The position numbers and the translations under genes were made by a program. The notes beneath the pieces were generated by a model. The model saw only the letters and a list, made by a program, of their open reading frames with translations. It was not told where the DNA came from and did no database searches. Positions 8,249 to 15,978 of a stretch of DNA of 38,251 nt are shown here, one piece after another. The stretch is taken from the NCBI GenBank assembly GCA_003242255.1, contig QGUT01000003.1, forward strand, positions 1 to 38,251. The letters run 5' to 3'. Position 1 is the stretch's first letter, and the number at the start of each line of letters is the position of its first letter. This stretch comes from Bacillota bacterium. GTDB lineage: Bacteria; Bacillota; Thermosediminibacteria; Thermosediminibacterales; Thermosediminibacteraceae.

Positions 8249-8280
8249 CTTTAACAGAGGTCGAAAGAGGAGATGGTCCG

Positions 8281-9192
8281 ATGGAATTGACAAAGCTCAT
8301 TACAGAACAGAGGAATCCGTACACAGAAGATATAGACCTTTTGGATACGGTGAGCATGTTGAAAAAAATGAACGACGAAGACAAAAAAGTGGCCTTTGCG
8401 GTGGAAAAGGAAATTCCGAAGATAGCCCAGGCTGTGGATGAAATAGCCGAGAGGATGAAAAAAGGGGGCAGGCTCTTTTATATAGGCGCTGGTACCAGCG
8501 GAAGGATCGGAATTTTGGATGCTTCCGAGTGCCCACCCACTTTCGGCGTAGACCCGGAATTGGTCCAGGGAATCATCGCCGGGGGAGACGCAGCCATAAA
8601 AAGGGCCGTGGAAGGCGCTGAGGACGATGATTTCATGGGCCGAAAGGACCTCGAGGCCAGGAACCTTTCGCACAAAGATGCGGTGGTGGGACTTACGGCC
8701 AGCGGCAGGACTCCCTACGTCCTGGGAGGGCTAAAATACGCGCGGGAAATAGGGGCCCTGACGGTAGGAATCTGCTGCAACCCCGACAGCCTCATAAAGG
8801 ATTATGTGGACATACTTATCGCCCCGGTAGTAGGGCCTGAGGTGATCCTCGGATCTACCCGTTTGAAAGCGGGGACTGCCCAGAAGATGGTCCTCAATAT
8901 GATATCTACCGGGACCATGATCAAGCTGGGCAAGGTCTACAGCAACCTGATGGTGGATCTGCAGCCCACCAACGAAAAGCTGAAAAACAGGGCCAGGCGG
9001 ATGCTAAAAATTGCGACGAAAGCCAGCGACGACGTGATCGAATCCACCCTGAAAGAGACGGGCTTTGACGTCAAGGCTTCAATTTTGATGATACTCTCCG
9101 GAATCGATAAAGACAGAGCCAATGAACTCCTCAAATTTTCAGGAGGAAATATAAGGAAGGCCATGATGGTGATATACCCCGAAAGGAGTTGA
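8281..9192 (+). CDS. murQ: N-acetylmuramic acid 6-phosphate etherase
   Basis: 303-residue SIS-fold enzyme that splits MurNAc-6-P into GlcNAc-6-P and D-lactate. The conserved run YIGAGTSGRIGILDASECPP contains E83, the catalytic acid, and the second glutamate is E114, both at the E. coli numbering. It is full length. AGAGGAGA at 8266-8273 is the ribosome site. It directly follows anmK, giving a complete anhydro-MurNAc to GlcNAc-6-P route that then uses NagA. The RpiR-type regulator at 2.5 kb is related to the MurR group that controls murQ elsewhere. Confidence 0.96.
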   Translation: MELTKLITEQRNPYTEDIDLLDTVSMLKKMNDEDKKVAFAVEKEIPKIAQAVDEIAERMKKGGRLFYIGAGTSGRIGILDASECPPTFGVDPELVQGIIAGGDAAIKRAVEGAEDDDFMGRKDLEARNLSHKDAVVGLTASGRTPYVLGGLKYAREIGALTVGICCNPDSLIKDYVDILIAPVVGPEVILGSTRLKAGTAQKMVLNMISTGTMIKLGKVYSNLMVDLQPTNEKLKNRARRMLKIATKASDDVIESTLKETGFDVKASILMILSGIDKDRANELLKFSGGNIRKAMMVIYPERS

Positions 9193-9197
9193 ACAAA

Positions 9198-10505
9198 GTG
9201 GGAAAAAAATTGAAAGTTGCCGTCATAGGGGGCGGGTCCAGCTACACGCCCGAGTTGATTGAAGGTTTTATAAAAAGAAAGTCGGAACTTCCGGTAAGCG
9301 ACATATATCTGGTGGATGTGGAGCAGGGAAGGGAAAAACTGGAAATAGTGGGGAATCTGGCCCGCCGCATGGTCGCCAGTGCAGGATTGAATATTAACGT
9401 AAATCTCACTATGGATCGAAGAGAGGCCATTTACGGCGCCGACTTTGTGGTGACCCAGTTCCGGGTGGGGGGCATCGATGCCCGCATCCGGGATGAAAGA
9501 ATACCGCTGAAGTACGATGTCATCGGCCAGGAGACCACCGGTCCCGGCGGTTTTGCGAAGGCTTTGAGGACAATCCCGGTCATACTGGAAATATGTAAGG
9601 AGATAGAAGAACTCGCCCCAGGGGCCTTTCTCATAAATTTCACCAATCCGTCGGGGATAATAACGGAGACGGTGATTAAATATACCGATGTCAAGGTCAT
9701 CGGACTCTGCAATGTTCCCATCAATATGGTAAACTATGTGGCGAAAGTCTTTGGGGTGGAAATGGACCGGGTCTACATTCAGTTTGCGGGCCTCAATCAT
9801 CTGGTGTGGGGGTTGAAAGTATATCTGGACGGAGAAGATGTGACGGAAAAATTGATAGAACGATTAATATCGGACGATGACGCCACTATGAAAAATATCC
9901 CGGGCCTTAAATGGGATAAGGCCTTGATAAAATCCCTCGGGATGCTCCCCTGCCCCTATCACCGGTACTACTACATGGCGGACAGGATGCTTAAGGAGGA
10001 GAAAGAAAAGGCTGCCACCGAAGGCACTCGCGGCGAAGTAGTCAAAAGAGTTGAAAAAGAGCTCTTCGAAATTTACAAAAATCCGGAGCTCGCCGAAAAG
10101 CCCGAGCAGCTGGAAAAGAGGGGAGGAGCCCTTTATTCCTACGCCGCCTGCAACCTCATGAGTTCCATAGTGAACAATAAAAAGGACATTCAGGTGGTGA
10201 ACGTAAGAAACAACGGAGCCATAGCGGACCTGCCCGAAGACGTGGTGATAGAAACCAACTGCGTGATAGACAGAAACGGGGCCCATCCCCTGAACGTGGG
10301 GCGGGTGCCGGCAAAGATAAGGGGGCTGATGCAGGTAGTAAAGGCCTACGAGGAACTCACCATCGAGGCGGGGGTAAAGGGAGACTACGACGCCGCCCTG
10401 CAGGCCCTGACCATCCATCCCCTGGTTCCCTCGGCGGAGGTTGCGAAGAGGATACTGGACGAGATCCTAGATGCCAACAGGGATTACCTACCGCAATTTT
10501 TTTAA
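9198..10505 (+). CDS. Glycoside hydrolase family 4, 6-phospho-beta-glucosidase/ChbF type
   Basis: 435 residues. The NAD-binding loop VAVIGGGSSYTPEL is at the N terminus. The metal ligands of GH4 are at C171 (GLCNVPINM) and H201 (FAGLNHL), with NFTNPSG at 147-153, as in CelF, ChbF and LicH. The enzyme uses NAD+, Mn2+ and a redox mechanism to cut phospho-disaccharides. In this context chitobiose-6-P after deacetylation by ChbG is the likely substrate, but cellobiose-6-P cannot be excluded. GTG 9198 is chosen because GAAAGGAG (9181-9188) is 9 bases upstream; the TTG at 9189 that overlaps the murQ stop abuts that site. It is the last gene of the first operon. Confidence 0.93.
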   Translation: MGKKLKVAVIGGGSSYTPELIEGFIKRKSELPVSDIYLVDVEQGREKLEIVGNLARRMVASAGLNINVNLTMDRREAIYGADFVVTQFRVGGIDARIRDERIPLKYDVIGQETTGPGGFAKALRTIPVILEICKEIEELAPGAFLINFTNPSGIITETVIKYTDVKVIGLCNVPINMVNYVAKVFGVEMDRVYIQFAGLNHLVWGLKVYLDGEDVTEKLIERLISDDDATMKNIPGLKWDKALIKSLGMLPCPYHRYYYMADRMLKEEKEKAATEGTRGEVVKRVEKELFEIYKNPELAEKPEQLEKRGGALYSYAACNLMSSIVNNKKDIQVVNVRNNGAIADLPEDVVIETNCVIDRNGAHPLNVGRVPAKIRGLMQVVKAYEELTIEAGVKGDYDAALQALTIHPLVPSAEVAKRILDEILDANRDYLPQFF

Positions 10506-10507
10506 AG

Positions 10508-10536
10508 TTGCCTTAAATAGCAAAATGTGATATTAT
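10508..10536 (+). promoter_or_regulatory. Promoter of the nagE operon
   Basis: TTGCCT (10508-10513), 17-base spacer, TATTAT (10531-10536), with a TGTGA just before the -10. The transcript would start near 10543, about 50 bases before the RAT hairpin. A perfect palindrome TGTAATATTACA at 10577-10588 lies in the early leader. Confidence 0.6.
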
Positions 10537-10593
10537 AAAATTAGCTCAAATAGGAATTTATCTAAGAAATTAAATATGTAATATTACAAAACC

Positions 10594-10622
10594 GGCGTGT
10601 TACCGGAAAGCGGGCATGAGCC
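10594..10622 (+). promoter_or_regulatory. RAT ribonucleic antiterminator
   Basis: This 29-base element closely follows the LicT/SacT RAT consensus: GG, then TGTTAC at 10598-10603, AAAGC at 10607-10611, GGGCA at 10612-10616, and closing GAGCC. CCG (10603-10605) pairs with CGG (10611-10613) around a GAAAG loop, and the outer GG pairs with CC (10621-10622). Its last three bases (10620-10622) are the first bases of the terminator stem, so the two structures exclude each other. Binding of a PRD antiterminator, most simply the one at 1480-2325, would let transcription pass. Confidence 0.85.
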
Positions 10623-10663
10623 GGGAAGGGAATGTATTACGTTTCCTTCCCGGCTTTTGTTTT
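10620..10663 (+). terminator. Leader terminator controlled by the RAT
   Basis: GCCGGGAAGGGAA (10620-10632) pairs with TTTCCTTCCCGGC (10642-10654) with one bulge, followed by TTTTGTTTT (10655-10663). It is a strong intrinsic terminator between promoter and nagE, overlapping the RAT. Confidence 0.88.
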
Positions 10664-10726
10664 GAAGGGGGTGAGAGATGGGGAAGGCAAAGAGGATTCA
10701 AAAAACTCTTAAAGGGGGTAGCAACG

Positions 10727-12103
10727 GTGAAAGGTATTATGGGAAGCCTTCAGAAACTGGGGAAAGCACTTATGATGCCGATTGCCGTCATGCCTGCGGC
10801 GGCACTCCTCCTGAGGCTTGGGGCGTCCGACGTTCTCAACATCCCGGTGGTCGAAGCCGGCGGTGCAGCGATTTTTAACAACATACCCATGCTCTTCGCC
10901 CTGGGCGTTTCCATGGGATTGGCCGGCGGTGCGGGAGCGGCGGCCCTGGCCGGCGGAGTGGGCTATTTCGTTCTCACCAACGTGCTCAACGCCATTAATC
11001 CGGATATTAACATGGGGGTTTTGGGCGGAATAATAACCGGCGTTGTGGCGGCGCAACTTTACAATAAGTACAAGGACATAAAACTGCCGGACTTCCTCGG
11101 TTTTTTCGGCGGCCGGCGTTTCGTTCCAATTGTGACTTCGGCTGCCATGCTGGTGCTCGGCATTATCTTCGGATTTGTATGGCCGCCCATCCAGAACGTC
11201 ATTTACGCGGCCGGCGAGTGGATAATCGGAGCGGGAATATTGGGCGTTTTCGCCTTTGGTTTTTTAAACAGGCTCCTGATACCTTTTGGCCTCCATCACG
11301 TCATCAACAGCCTGGTGTGGTTCGTCTTCGGCGAGTACACCGATGCCACCGGCAAGGTGGTAACCGGCGACCTGTACCGGTTCTTCGCAGGAGACCCGAA
11401 CGCCGGAATTTTCATGACGGGCTTTTTCCCCATCTTCCTGTTCGGCCTTCCGGCGGCCTGCCTTGCCATGCTGCACGAAGCTAAAGATTCGCAGAGAAAA
11501 GCTGTAAGCGGCGTCCTGCTCAGCGCGGCCTTAACTTCCTTCCTCACCGGCATCACCGAGCCCATAGAATTTTCTTTCATGTTCCTCGCACCCGTGCTAT
11601 ATCTGCTCCACGCCCTTTTGACCGGCATTTCCTTAGCTCTCACCTATGCCCTGGGCATCAAGCACGGCTTCGGCTTTTCGGCCGGCTTTATCGACTACGT
11701 TTTAAACTACGGCCTGGCCACTAAACCGCTGGTCCTGATACCCATCGGCCTGGTGTACGGAGTCATCTACTACGGGATTTTCAGGTACATCATAAGGAAG
11801 TACGACCTTCCCACGCCGGGCAGGATAGAAGGTGAGGCCACCGCCGAAGTTAAGACCACGGCGAAGATGAGCGAGAGGGCGGAGAAAATCCTGGAAGGCC
11901 TCGGCGGCACAGCCAACATAAAGTCCCTCGATGCTTGTATCACCCGCCTCAGGGTGACGGTGGAAGAAATCAAAGCCATTGACGAAGACCTCCTGAAAAA
12001 AGCCGGAGCTGCGGCAGTCATGAAGCTCGGCGGCGGAAACCTGCAGGTCGTGGTAGGAACTGAAGCGGAGCTATTAGCGGATGAGATAAAGAAAATGCTA
12101 TAA
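10727..12103 (+). CDS. nagE: PTS glucose-family IICB, N-acetylglucosamine-specific (NagE-like)
   Basis: 458 residues. A IIC permease domain (about 1-375) with many hydrophobic segments is followed by a IIB domain (about 385-458) whose phosphocysteine is C404 in SLDACITRLRV. The GIIGV-like and ITEPIEFSFMF segments fit the GlcNAc/glucose subfamily; position in the amino-sugar locus favours GlcNAc, but glucose or MurNAc remain possible. There is no fused IIA; the next gene supplies it. GTG 10727 is chosen because AAAGGGGG (10711-10718) is 8 bases upstream and the protein then starts at the usual family position. Expression should depend on RAT-mediated antitermination in the leader. Confidence 0.92.
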   Translation: MKGIMGSLQKLGKALMMPIAVMPAAALLLRLGASDVLNIPVVEAGGAAIFNNIPMLFALGVSMGLAGGAGAAALAGGVGYFVLTNVLNAINPDINMGVLGGIITGVVAAQLYNKYKDIKLPDFLGFFGGRRFVPIVTSAAMLVLGIIFGFVWPPIQNVIYAAGEWIIGAGILGVFAFGFLNRLLIPFGLHHVINSLVWFVFGEYTDATGKVVTGDLYRFFAGDPNAGIFMTGFFPIFLFGLPAACLAMLHEAKDSQRKAVSGVLLSAALTSFLTGITEPIEFSFMFLAPVLYLLHALLTGISLALTYALGIKHGFGFSAGFIDYVLNYGLATKPLVLIPIGLVYGVIYYGIFRYIIRKYDLPTPGRIEGEATAEVKTTAKMSERAEKILEGLGGTANIKSLDACITRLRVTVEEIKAIDEDLLKKAGAAAVMKLGGGNLQVVVGTEAELLADEIKKML

Positions 12104-12115
12104 TCTAGTAATGGA

Positions 12116-12138
12116 GCGCGGCGAGTTTCTCGCCGCGC
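12116..12138 (+). other. Perfect intercistronic hairpin between nagE and the IIA gene
   Basis: GCGCGGCGAG (12116-12125), TTT loop, CTCGCCGCGC (12129-12138). It is a perfect 10-bp stem followed by AAATTTGAG and no U-run, the same design as 4958-4980 and again directly before a PTS IIA cistron. Confidence 0.75.
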
Positions 12139-12165
12139 AAATTTGAGATTAAGGGGGACGAAAAA

Positions 12166-12669
12166 GTGCCTTTCAGCCTTTTTGGCAGGAACAAGAAAGA
12201 CAACACTGCAGTAAAGATCCTGGCGCCTATGAGCGGGAAAGTAGTGGACCTCGCCGAGGTTCCCGATAAGGTGTTTTCGGCAAAAATAGTGGGGGACGGG
12301 ATAGCGGTGGAGCCCTCGGAAGGGGTTGTGGTGGCCCCTTTTGACGGCCTAGTGAAGCAGGTTTTCCCGACGGGCCATGCCGTCGTGGTGGAATCAAAAG
12401 GTGGGCTTCTGCTGCTCATTCACATAGGGATAGATACGGTAAATCTGAAAGGCGAGGGCTTTAAAATTCTGGTTTCGGAAGGCCGGACTGTGAGGACGGG
12501 CACCCCTCTCGTGAAGTTCGATATGGAGATAATAAAGGGCAAAGGCTTTCCTCTGGTGAGCCCTATCGTCATCCCTGAAATGACTCTGGTGGAAAGGATA
12601 AATTCTAGCGGTCTGGAGAAAGTCGAAAAGGGCCGGGACCTGCTGATGGAAGTTTTCCTGAAAAGGTAG
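12166..12669 (+). CDS. PTS IIA(Glc)-type phosphocarrier (Crr-like)
   Basis: 167-residue all-beta IIA domain. H86 in LLLIHIGIDTVNLKGEGF is the phosphorylated histidine (E. coli H90), and H71 in PTGHAVVVES is the partner histidine (E. coli H75). GTG start at 12166 with AAGGGGG at 12151-12157. It would take phosphate from HPr and charge the IIB domain of the NagE-like protein upstream, and perhaps other glucose-family permeases. The gene is separated from nagE by a stable hairpin, suggesting a different dose from the permease. Confidence 0.94.
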   Translation: MPFSLFGRNKKDNTAVKILAPMSGKVVDLAEVPDKVFSAKIVGDGIAVEPSEGVVVAPFDGLVKQVFPTGHAVVVESKGGLLLLIHIGIDTVNLKGEGFKILVSEGRTVRTGTPLVKFDMEIIKGKGFPLVSPIVIPEMTLVERINSSGLEKVEKGRDLLMEVFLKR

Positions 12670-12679
12670 GGTGGATGAG

Positions 12680-13627
12680 GTGAAAAGGATTTTCGAACTT
12701 GGCTTGGAAGATTTCATGAATATGAAAAAAAGGGAGATAATAGAGTGCGTCAAAGCTTCCGAGGGAAGGGCGGTGATGGCCGAAACCGTCATCGCTGTGC
12801 CGCCGCTCATCTACGGGGTCAGCAACCCGGAGCTGGCTGCTGCCTTCGGAGCGGACTTTGTCACGCTAAATCTCCTGGACCTCAAAAACCCCTTCGTCTA
12901 CGGCATAGACGACGAAGGCATCGACCTTTCCCTCGGTGTTGAAAGCTTGAGTCGGTTGATTGAAAGGTTCAAAGGGAGAAATGATATCTCGGGCTACGCC
13001 CGGAGGATAAAAGGCATCGTGGGAAGGTTTGTGGGGGTAAATTTAGAGCCGGTGCCTGAGGGCAAAAGTTACCCCGAGGGCAGGGTGCTGAGCGATGAAA
13101 ACCTCGAAAGGGTAGTTCAAATGGGTTTCGATTACGTGGTGATAACGGGAAATCCCAAGACGGGCGTCTCGGGAGAAGGCATCCTGAAAGGCATCGAAAG
13201 GGCAAGATGCATCCTGGGCGATGAAGCTCTCATAATGGCCGGCAAAATGCACGCCGCCGGGGGCGAAAACATTTACGATCCGGATTTTCTTTCGGATTTC
13301 GCAAAGGCCGGAGCCGATGTGGTTTTGATCCCAGGACCGGGGACCGTTCCGGGAGTGGACCTTGACTTGGCGAAGCAAATGATAGGGAAAATCCACGACG
13401 CCGGTGCCCTTGCCATGACCACCATAGGCACCTCCCAGGAAGGGGCGACGGCAGGAGTGGTAGAACAAATCGCCCTGCTTTCCAAAATGGCGGGGGCCGA
13501 CATCCAGCACATAGGAGACGCAGGATATAGCGGGGTTGCCTTTCCGGAAAACATCATGGCCCTTTCCGTGGCCATAAGGGGGAAGCGGCATACCTACCGG
13601 CGAATGGCCTATTCCATTAGAAAGTGA
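12680..13627 (+). CDS. Uncharacterised (beta/alpha)8-barrel-like protein of a PTS-linked family
   Basis: About 315 residues with no function I can name. Alternating hydrophobic strands ending in glycine or acidic residues (VTLNLLDL, VGVNLEPVPEG, YVVITGNPKTG, LIMAGKMHAAGG, DVVLIPGPGTVPG, ALAMTTIGTSQEG, ADIQHIGDAGYSG) look like a phosphate-binding TIM barrel. I recall similar proteins beside sugar PTS genes in Firmicutes, annotated as DUF or loosely as phosphonomutase-like. It follows the IIA gene with 10 bases between and should be co-expressed with nagE. A role on a phospho-sugar or its breakdown product is an inference. GTG 12680 (AGGGTGG upstream) is preferred; GTG 12671 is possible. Confidence 0.75.
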   Translation: MKRIFELGLEDFMNMKKREIIECVKASEGRAVMAETVIAVPPLIYGVSNPELAAAFGADFVTLNLLDLKNPFVYGIDDEGIDLSLGVESLSRLIERFKGRNDISGYARRIKGIVGRFVGVNLEPVPEGKSYPEGRVLSDENLERVVQMGFDYVVITGNPKTGVSGEGILKGIERARCILGDEALIMAGKMHAAGGENIYDPDFLSDFAKAGADVVLIPGPGTVPGVDLDLAKQMIGKIHDAGALAMTTIGTSQEGATAGVVEQIALLSKMAGADIQHIGDAGYSGVAFPENIMALSVAIRGKRHTYRRMAYSIRK

Positions 13628-13631
13628 AGTT

Positions 13632-13640
13632 TGATATAAT
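13632..13640 (+). promoter_or_regulatory. Extended -10 promoter for fthC-guaA
   Basis: TGATATAAT at 13632-13640 is a perfect extended -10 (TGn TATAAT), just after the stop of the preceding gene. The -35 region 17 bases upstream (TTCCAT, 13612-13617) is weak. It separates the amino-sugar operon from the housekeeping genes. Confidence 0.6.
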
Positions 13641-13678
13641 AATCCCAAAAAAAGGGCAAAAAGAGGGGGCAGGGCTTG

Positions 13679-14263
13679 ATGGAGGACGGAAGGGAACTGA
13701 AAAAAAGGCTCCGGCAGGAGTGCCTAGAAAAGAGGGCCGGGCTCTCCCAGGACGAGGTGAGGGAAAAGAGCGAGAGAATAATGGCCAGGCTTTTTGAACT
13801 GGACGAGTTTAAAAAGGCCAATTTCATCATGTTTTACGTGGACTTCAAAAATGAAGTCATGACTCAAGATGCCATCGCAAAAGCCCTTTCGATGGGCAAA
13901 AGGGTGGCAGTGCCCAAGACGGTAAAAGACGAAGGCCTATGGGCGATAGAGATAAAGAGCCTCGACGACCTTTCGGCAGGGGCTTTAGGCATTTTAGAGC
14001 CGACAAAGCTTGAAAACCGGGTAGACCCCGAGGAATTGGACCTGGTAATAGTTCCCGGAGTGGCATTCGACAGAAAGGGGCACCGGCTCGGCTTCGGGGC
14101 CGGTTACTACGACCGGTTTTTGCCGAAACTGAGGCCGGGAGTGAAAAAAATTGCGGTGGCTTTTGAGGTGCAGCTCGTCGATTCGGTGCCGGCGGAAGAA
14201 CACGACATCAGGATGGATGCGATATTAACTGAAGAGCAACTCATAAGTTTGCCGAACGACTGA
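13679..14263 (+). CDS. fthC: 5-formyltetrahydrofolate cyclo-ligase
   Basis: 194 residues. It converts 5-formyl-THF to 5,10-methenyl-THF with ATP. The family hallmarks are present: the N-terminal LKKRLRQECLEKRAGL segment, VPKTV, VPGVAFDRKGHRLGFG, and the ATP-site motif GAGYYDRFL. AGAGGGGG at 13662-13669 suits ATG 13679; a TTG at 13676 is one codon earlier. An extended -10 promoter at 13632-13640 starts this unit. guaA follows after 30 bases and is probably co-transcribed. Confidence 0.93.
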   Translation: MEDGRELKKRLRQECLEKRAGLSQDEVREKSERIMARLFELDEFKKANFIMFYVDFKNEVMTQDAIAKALSMGKRVAVPKTVKDEGLWAIEIKSLDDLSAGALGILEPTKLENRVDPEELDLVIVPGVAFDRKGHRLGFGAGYYDRFLPKLRPGVKKIAVAFEVQLVDSVPAEEHDIRMDAILTEEQLISLPND

Positions 14264-14293
14264 AATACAGTTTATGGAAAGGGAGGAGAAAAG

Positions 14294-15832
14294 TTGCATA
14301 AAAAAGACAGAGAAACGGTTGTGATATTGGACTTCGGCGGCCAGTACAGCCAGCTCATAGCCCGCAGGGTGCGGGAAGCCCACATATATTCGGAGATACT
14401 GCCCTACGATACTCCTTTAGAAGAAATCCTCGGGAAAAACCCGAAGGCCGTAATCCTTTCAGGCGGCCCGGCCAGCGTGTACTCGGAAGATGCGCCGCGG
14501 TGCGACGAAAGGCTTTTTGAGACGGGCATCCCGGTGCTCGGAATCTGCTACGGGATGCAGCTCATGTGCCACCTGCTGGGGGGCCGGGTGGAAGCGGCGT
14601 CGGCCCGGGAATACGGCAGGGCCGAACTTCTGGTGGACGACGAAGGGGGACTTTTTGACGGCCTGGATAGGAAACTCACCGTATGGATGAGCCACGGCGA
14701 TTCCATCCTGGAACTGCCTAAGGGGTTTAAAGCTTTAGCCCATACTAAGAACACTCCCTTTGCCGCCGTGAGCAACGGCACGAACCTGTTCGGCGTGCAG
14801 TTTCATCCGGAGGTGATCCATACCCCCGACGGCAAGAAGATCCTTGCCAACTTCCTCTACGGGGTAGCCGGCTGCAAGGGCACCTGGACTGCGGAGGCTT
14901 TCGTGGAGGAACAGGTGAGGTCCATCAGGGAAAAGGTGGGAGACAGGCGCGCCCTATGCGCCTTAAGCGGCGGCGTGGACTCCTCGGTGGCCGCGGTAAT
15001 CGCCCACCAGGCCTTAGGGGACAACCTGGTCTGCATTTTCGTGGACCACGGGCTGCTCCGTAAGGGAGAGCGGGAACAGGTGGAAAGGACCTTCAGGGAA
15101 AAGTTCCACATGAATCTGGTGGTCGTGGACGCCTCGGAGAGGTTTTTGAAAAGGCTGGAAGGCGTGACCGATCCGGAAATGAAGAGGAAAATCATAGGAG
15201 AGGAGTTCATAAGGGTTTTTGAAGACGAAGCCAAGAAGCTCGGCAAGATCGACTTCCTCGTGCAGGGGACTCTTTACCCCGACGTGATCGAGAGCGGCAC
15301 CAAGACCGCCGCGGTAATAAAGAGCCACCACAACGTGGGAGGGCTTCCCGAGGACCTGAAGTTCGAGCTCATCGAGCCCTTGAGGGACCTTTTCAAAGAC
15401 GAAGTGAGGGAAGTGGGCTTGCAGCTCGGCCTTCCCGAAGAGATAGTCTTCCGCCATCCCTTCCCGGGTCCGGGCCTGGCTGTAAGGACCCTGGGCGAGG
15501 TCACCCGAGAAAAGCTGGATGTGCTGCGGGAAGCCGACGCCATAGTGACGGAGGAGATAAAAAAGGCGGGTATTTACGGCGAAATCTGGCAAGCCTTTGC
15601 GGTCCTCACCAACGTAAAGAGCGTAGGAGTCATGGGGGACGCCAGGACGTACGCCTACACGGTGGCCGTGCGGGCGGTTAAAAGCGAAGACGGCATGACC
15701 GCCGACTGGGCCAGGCTCCCCTACGAGGTGCTGGACGCCATTTCCAGCAGGATCGTAAACGAGGTCCCGGGGGTAAACCGGGTCGTGTACGATATCACAT
15801 CGAAGCCGCCTGCCACCATCGAATGGGAGTGA
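14294..15832 (+). CDS. guaA: GMP synthase (glutamine-hydrolysing)
   Basis: 512 residues, full length. An N-terminal class I glutamine amidotransferase domain has its nucleophile C85 (GICYGMQLM) and the H171/E173 pair (FHPEV). The ATP-pyrophosphatase domain begins with the PP-loop ALSGGVDSS near 223, and the C-terminal dimerisation domain ends with the typical KPPATIEWE. It makes GMP from XMP, ATP and glutamine. The TTG start at 14294 is supported by AAAGGGAGGAG (14278-14288). There is no purine riboswitch space in the 30-base gap to fthC. A strong terminator follows. Confidence 0.98.
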   Translation: MHKKDRETVVILDFGGQYSQLIARRVREAHIYSEILPYDTPLEEILGKNPKAVILSGGPASVYSEDAPRCDERLFETGIPVLGICYGMQLMCHLLGGRVEAASAREYGRAELLVDDEGGLFDGLDRKLTVWMSHGDSILELPKGFKALAHTKNTPFAAVSNGTNLFGVQFHPEVIHTPDGKKILANFLYGVAGCKGTWTAEAFVEEQVRSIREKVGDRRALCALSGGVDSSVAAVIAHQALGDNLVCIFVDHGLLRKGEREQVERTFREKFHMNLVVVDASERFLKRLEGVTDPEMKRKIIGEEFIRVFEDEAKKLGKIDFLVQGTLYPDVIESGTKTAAVIKSHHNVGGLPEDLKFELIEPLRDLFKDEVREVGLQLGLPEEIVFRHPFPGPGLAVRTLGEVTREKLDVLREADAIVTEEIKKAGIYGEIWQAFAVLTNVKSVGVMGDARTYAYTVAVRAVKSEDGMTADWARLPYEVLDAISSRIVNEVPGVNRVVYDITSKPPATIEWE

Positions 15833-15842
15833 AGATCTTATC

Positions 15843-15873
15843 ACCGGCCGTATCATGAACGGCCGGTTTTTTT
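15843..15873 (+). terminator. Intrinsic terminator after guaA
   Basis: ACCGGCCGT (15843-15851), 7-base loop, ACGGCCGGT (15859-15867), then a run of T to 15873. Confidence 0.88.
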
Positions 15874-15885
15874 GTGGAAAAAATG

Positions 15886-15945
15886 TTGTTAAATAAGGCT
15901 TAATGTGATATAATAATTGACGCTCACGCTCGAATGTGATATACT
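15886..15945 (+). promoter_or_regulatory. Tandem promoters of the FBP aldolase/phosphatase gene
   Basis: P1: TTGTTA (15886-15891), 17 bases, TATAAT (15909-15914) with TGa before it. P2: TTGACG (15917-15922), 17 bases, TATACT (15940-15945), again with TGa before it. The two -10 regions share AATGTGATATA. Transcripts would start near 15921 and 15952. Confidence 0.7.
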
Positions 15946-15978
15946 TTTACATAAAAATTAAGGGGGTCATATAGCAAA

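Noticed and set aside
10577..10588. Palindrome TGTAATATTACA as another RpiR box
   Set aside because: It shares a half-site with the 2.4-kb boxes but lacks their central spacer and pairing. It may be chance in A/T-rich leader DNA, so it is mentioned only within the promoter entry.
14264..14293. Purine riboswitch ahead of guaA
   Set aside because: The gap is 30 bases and consists of the ribosome site only.
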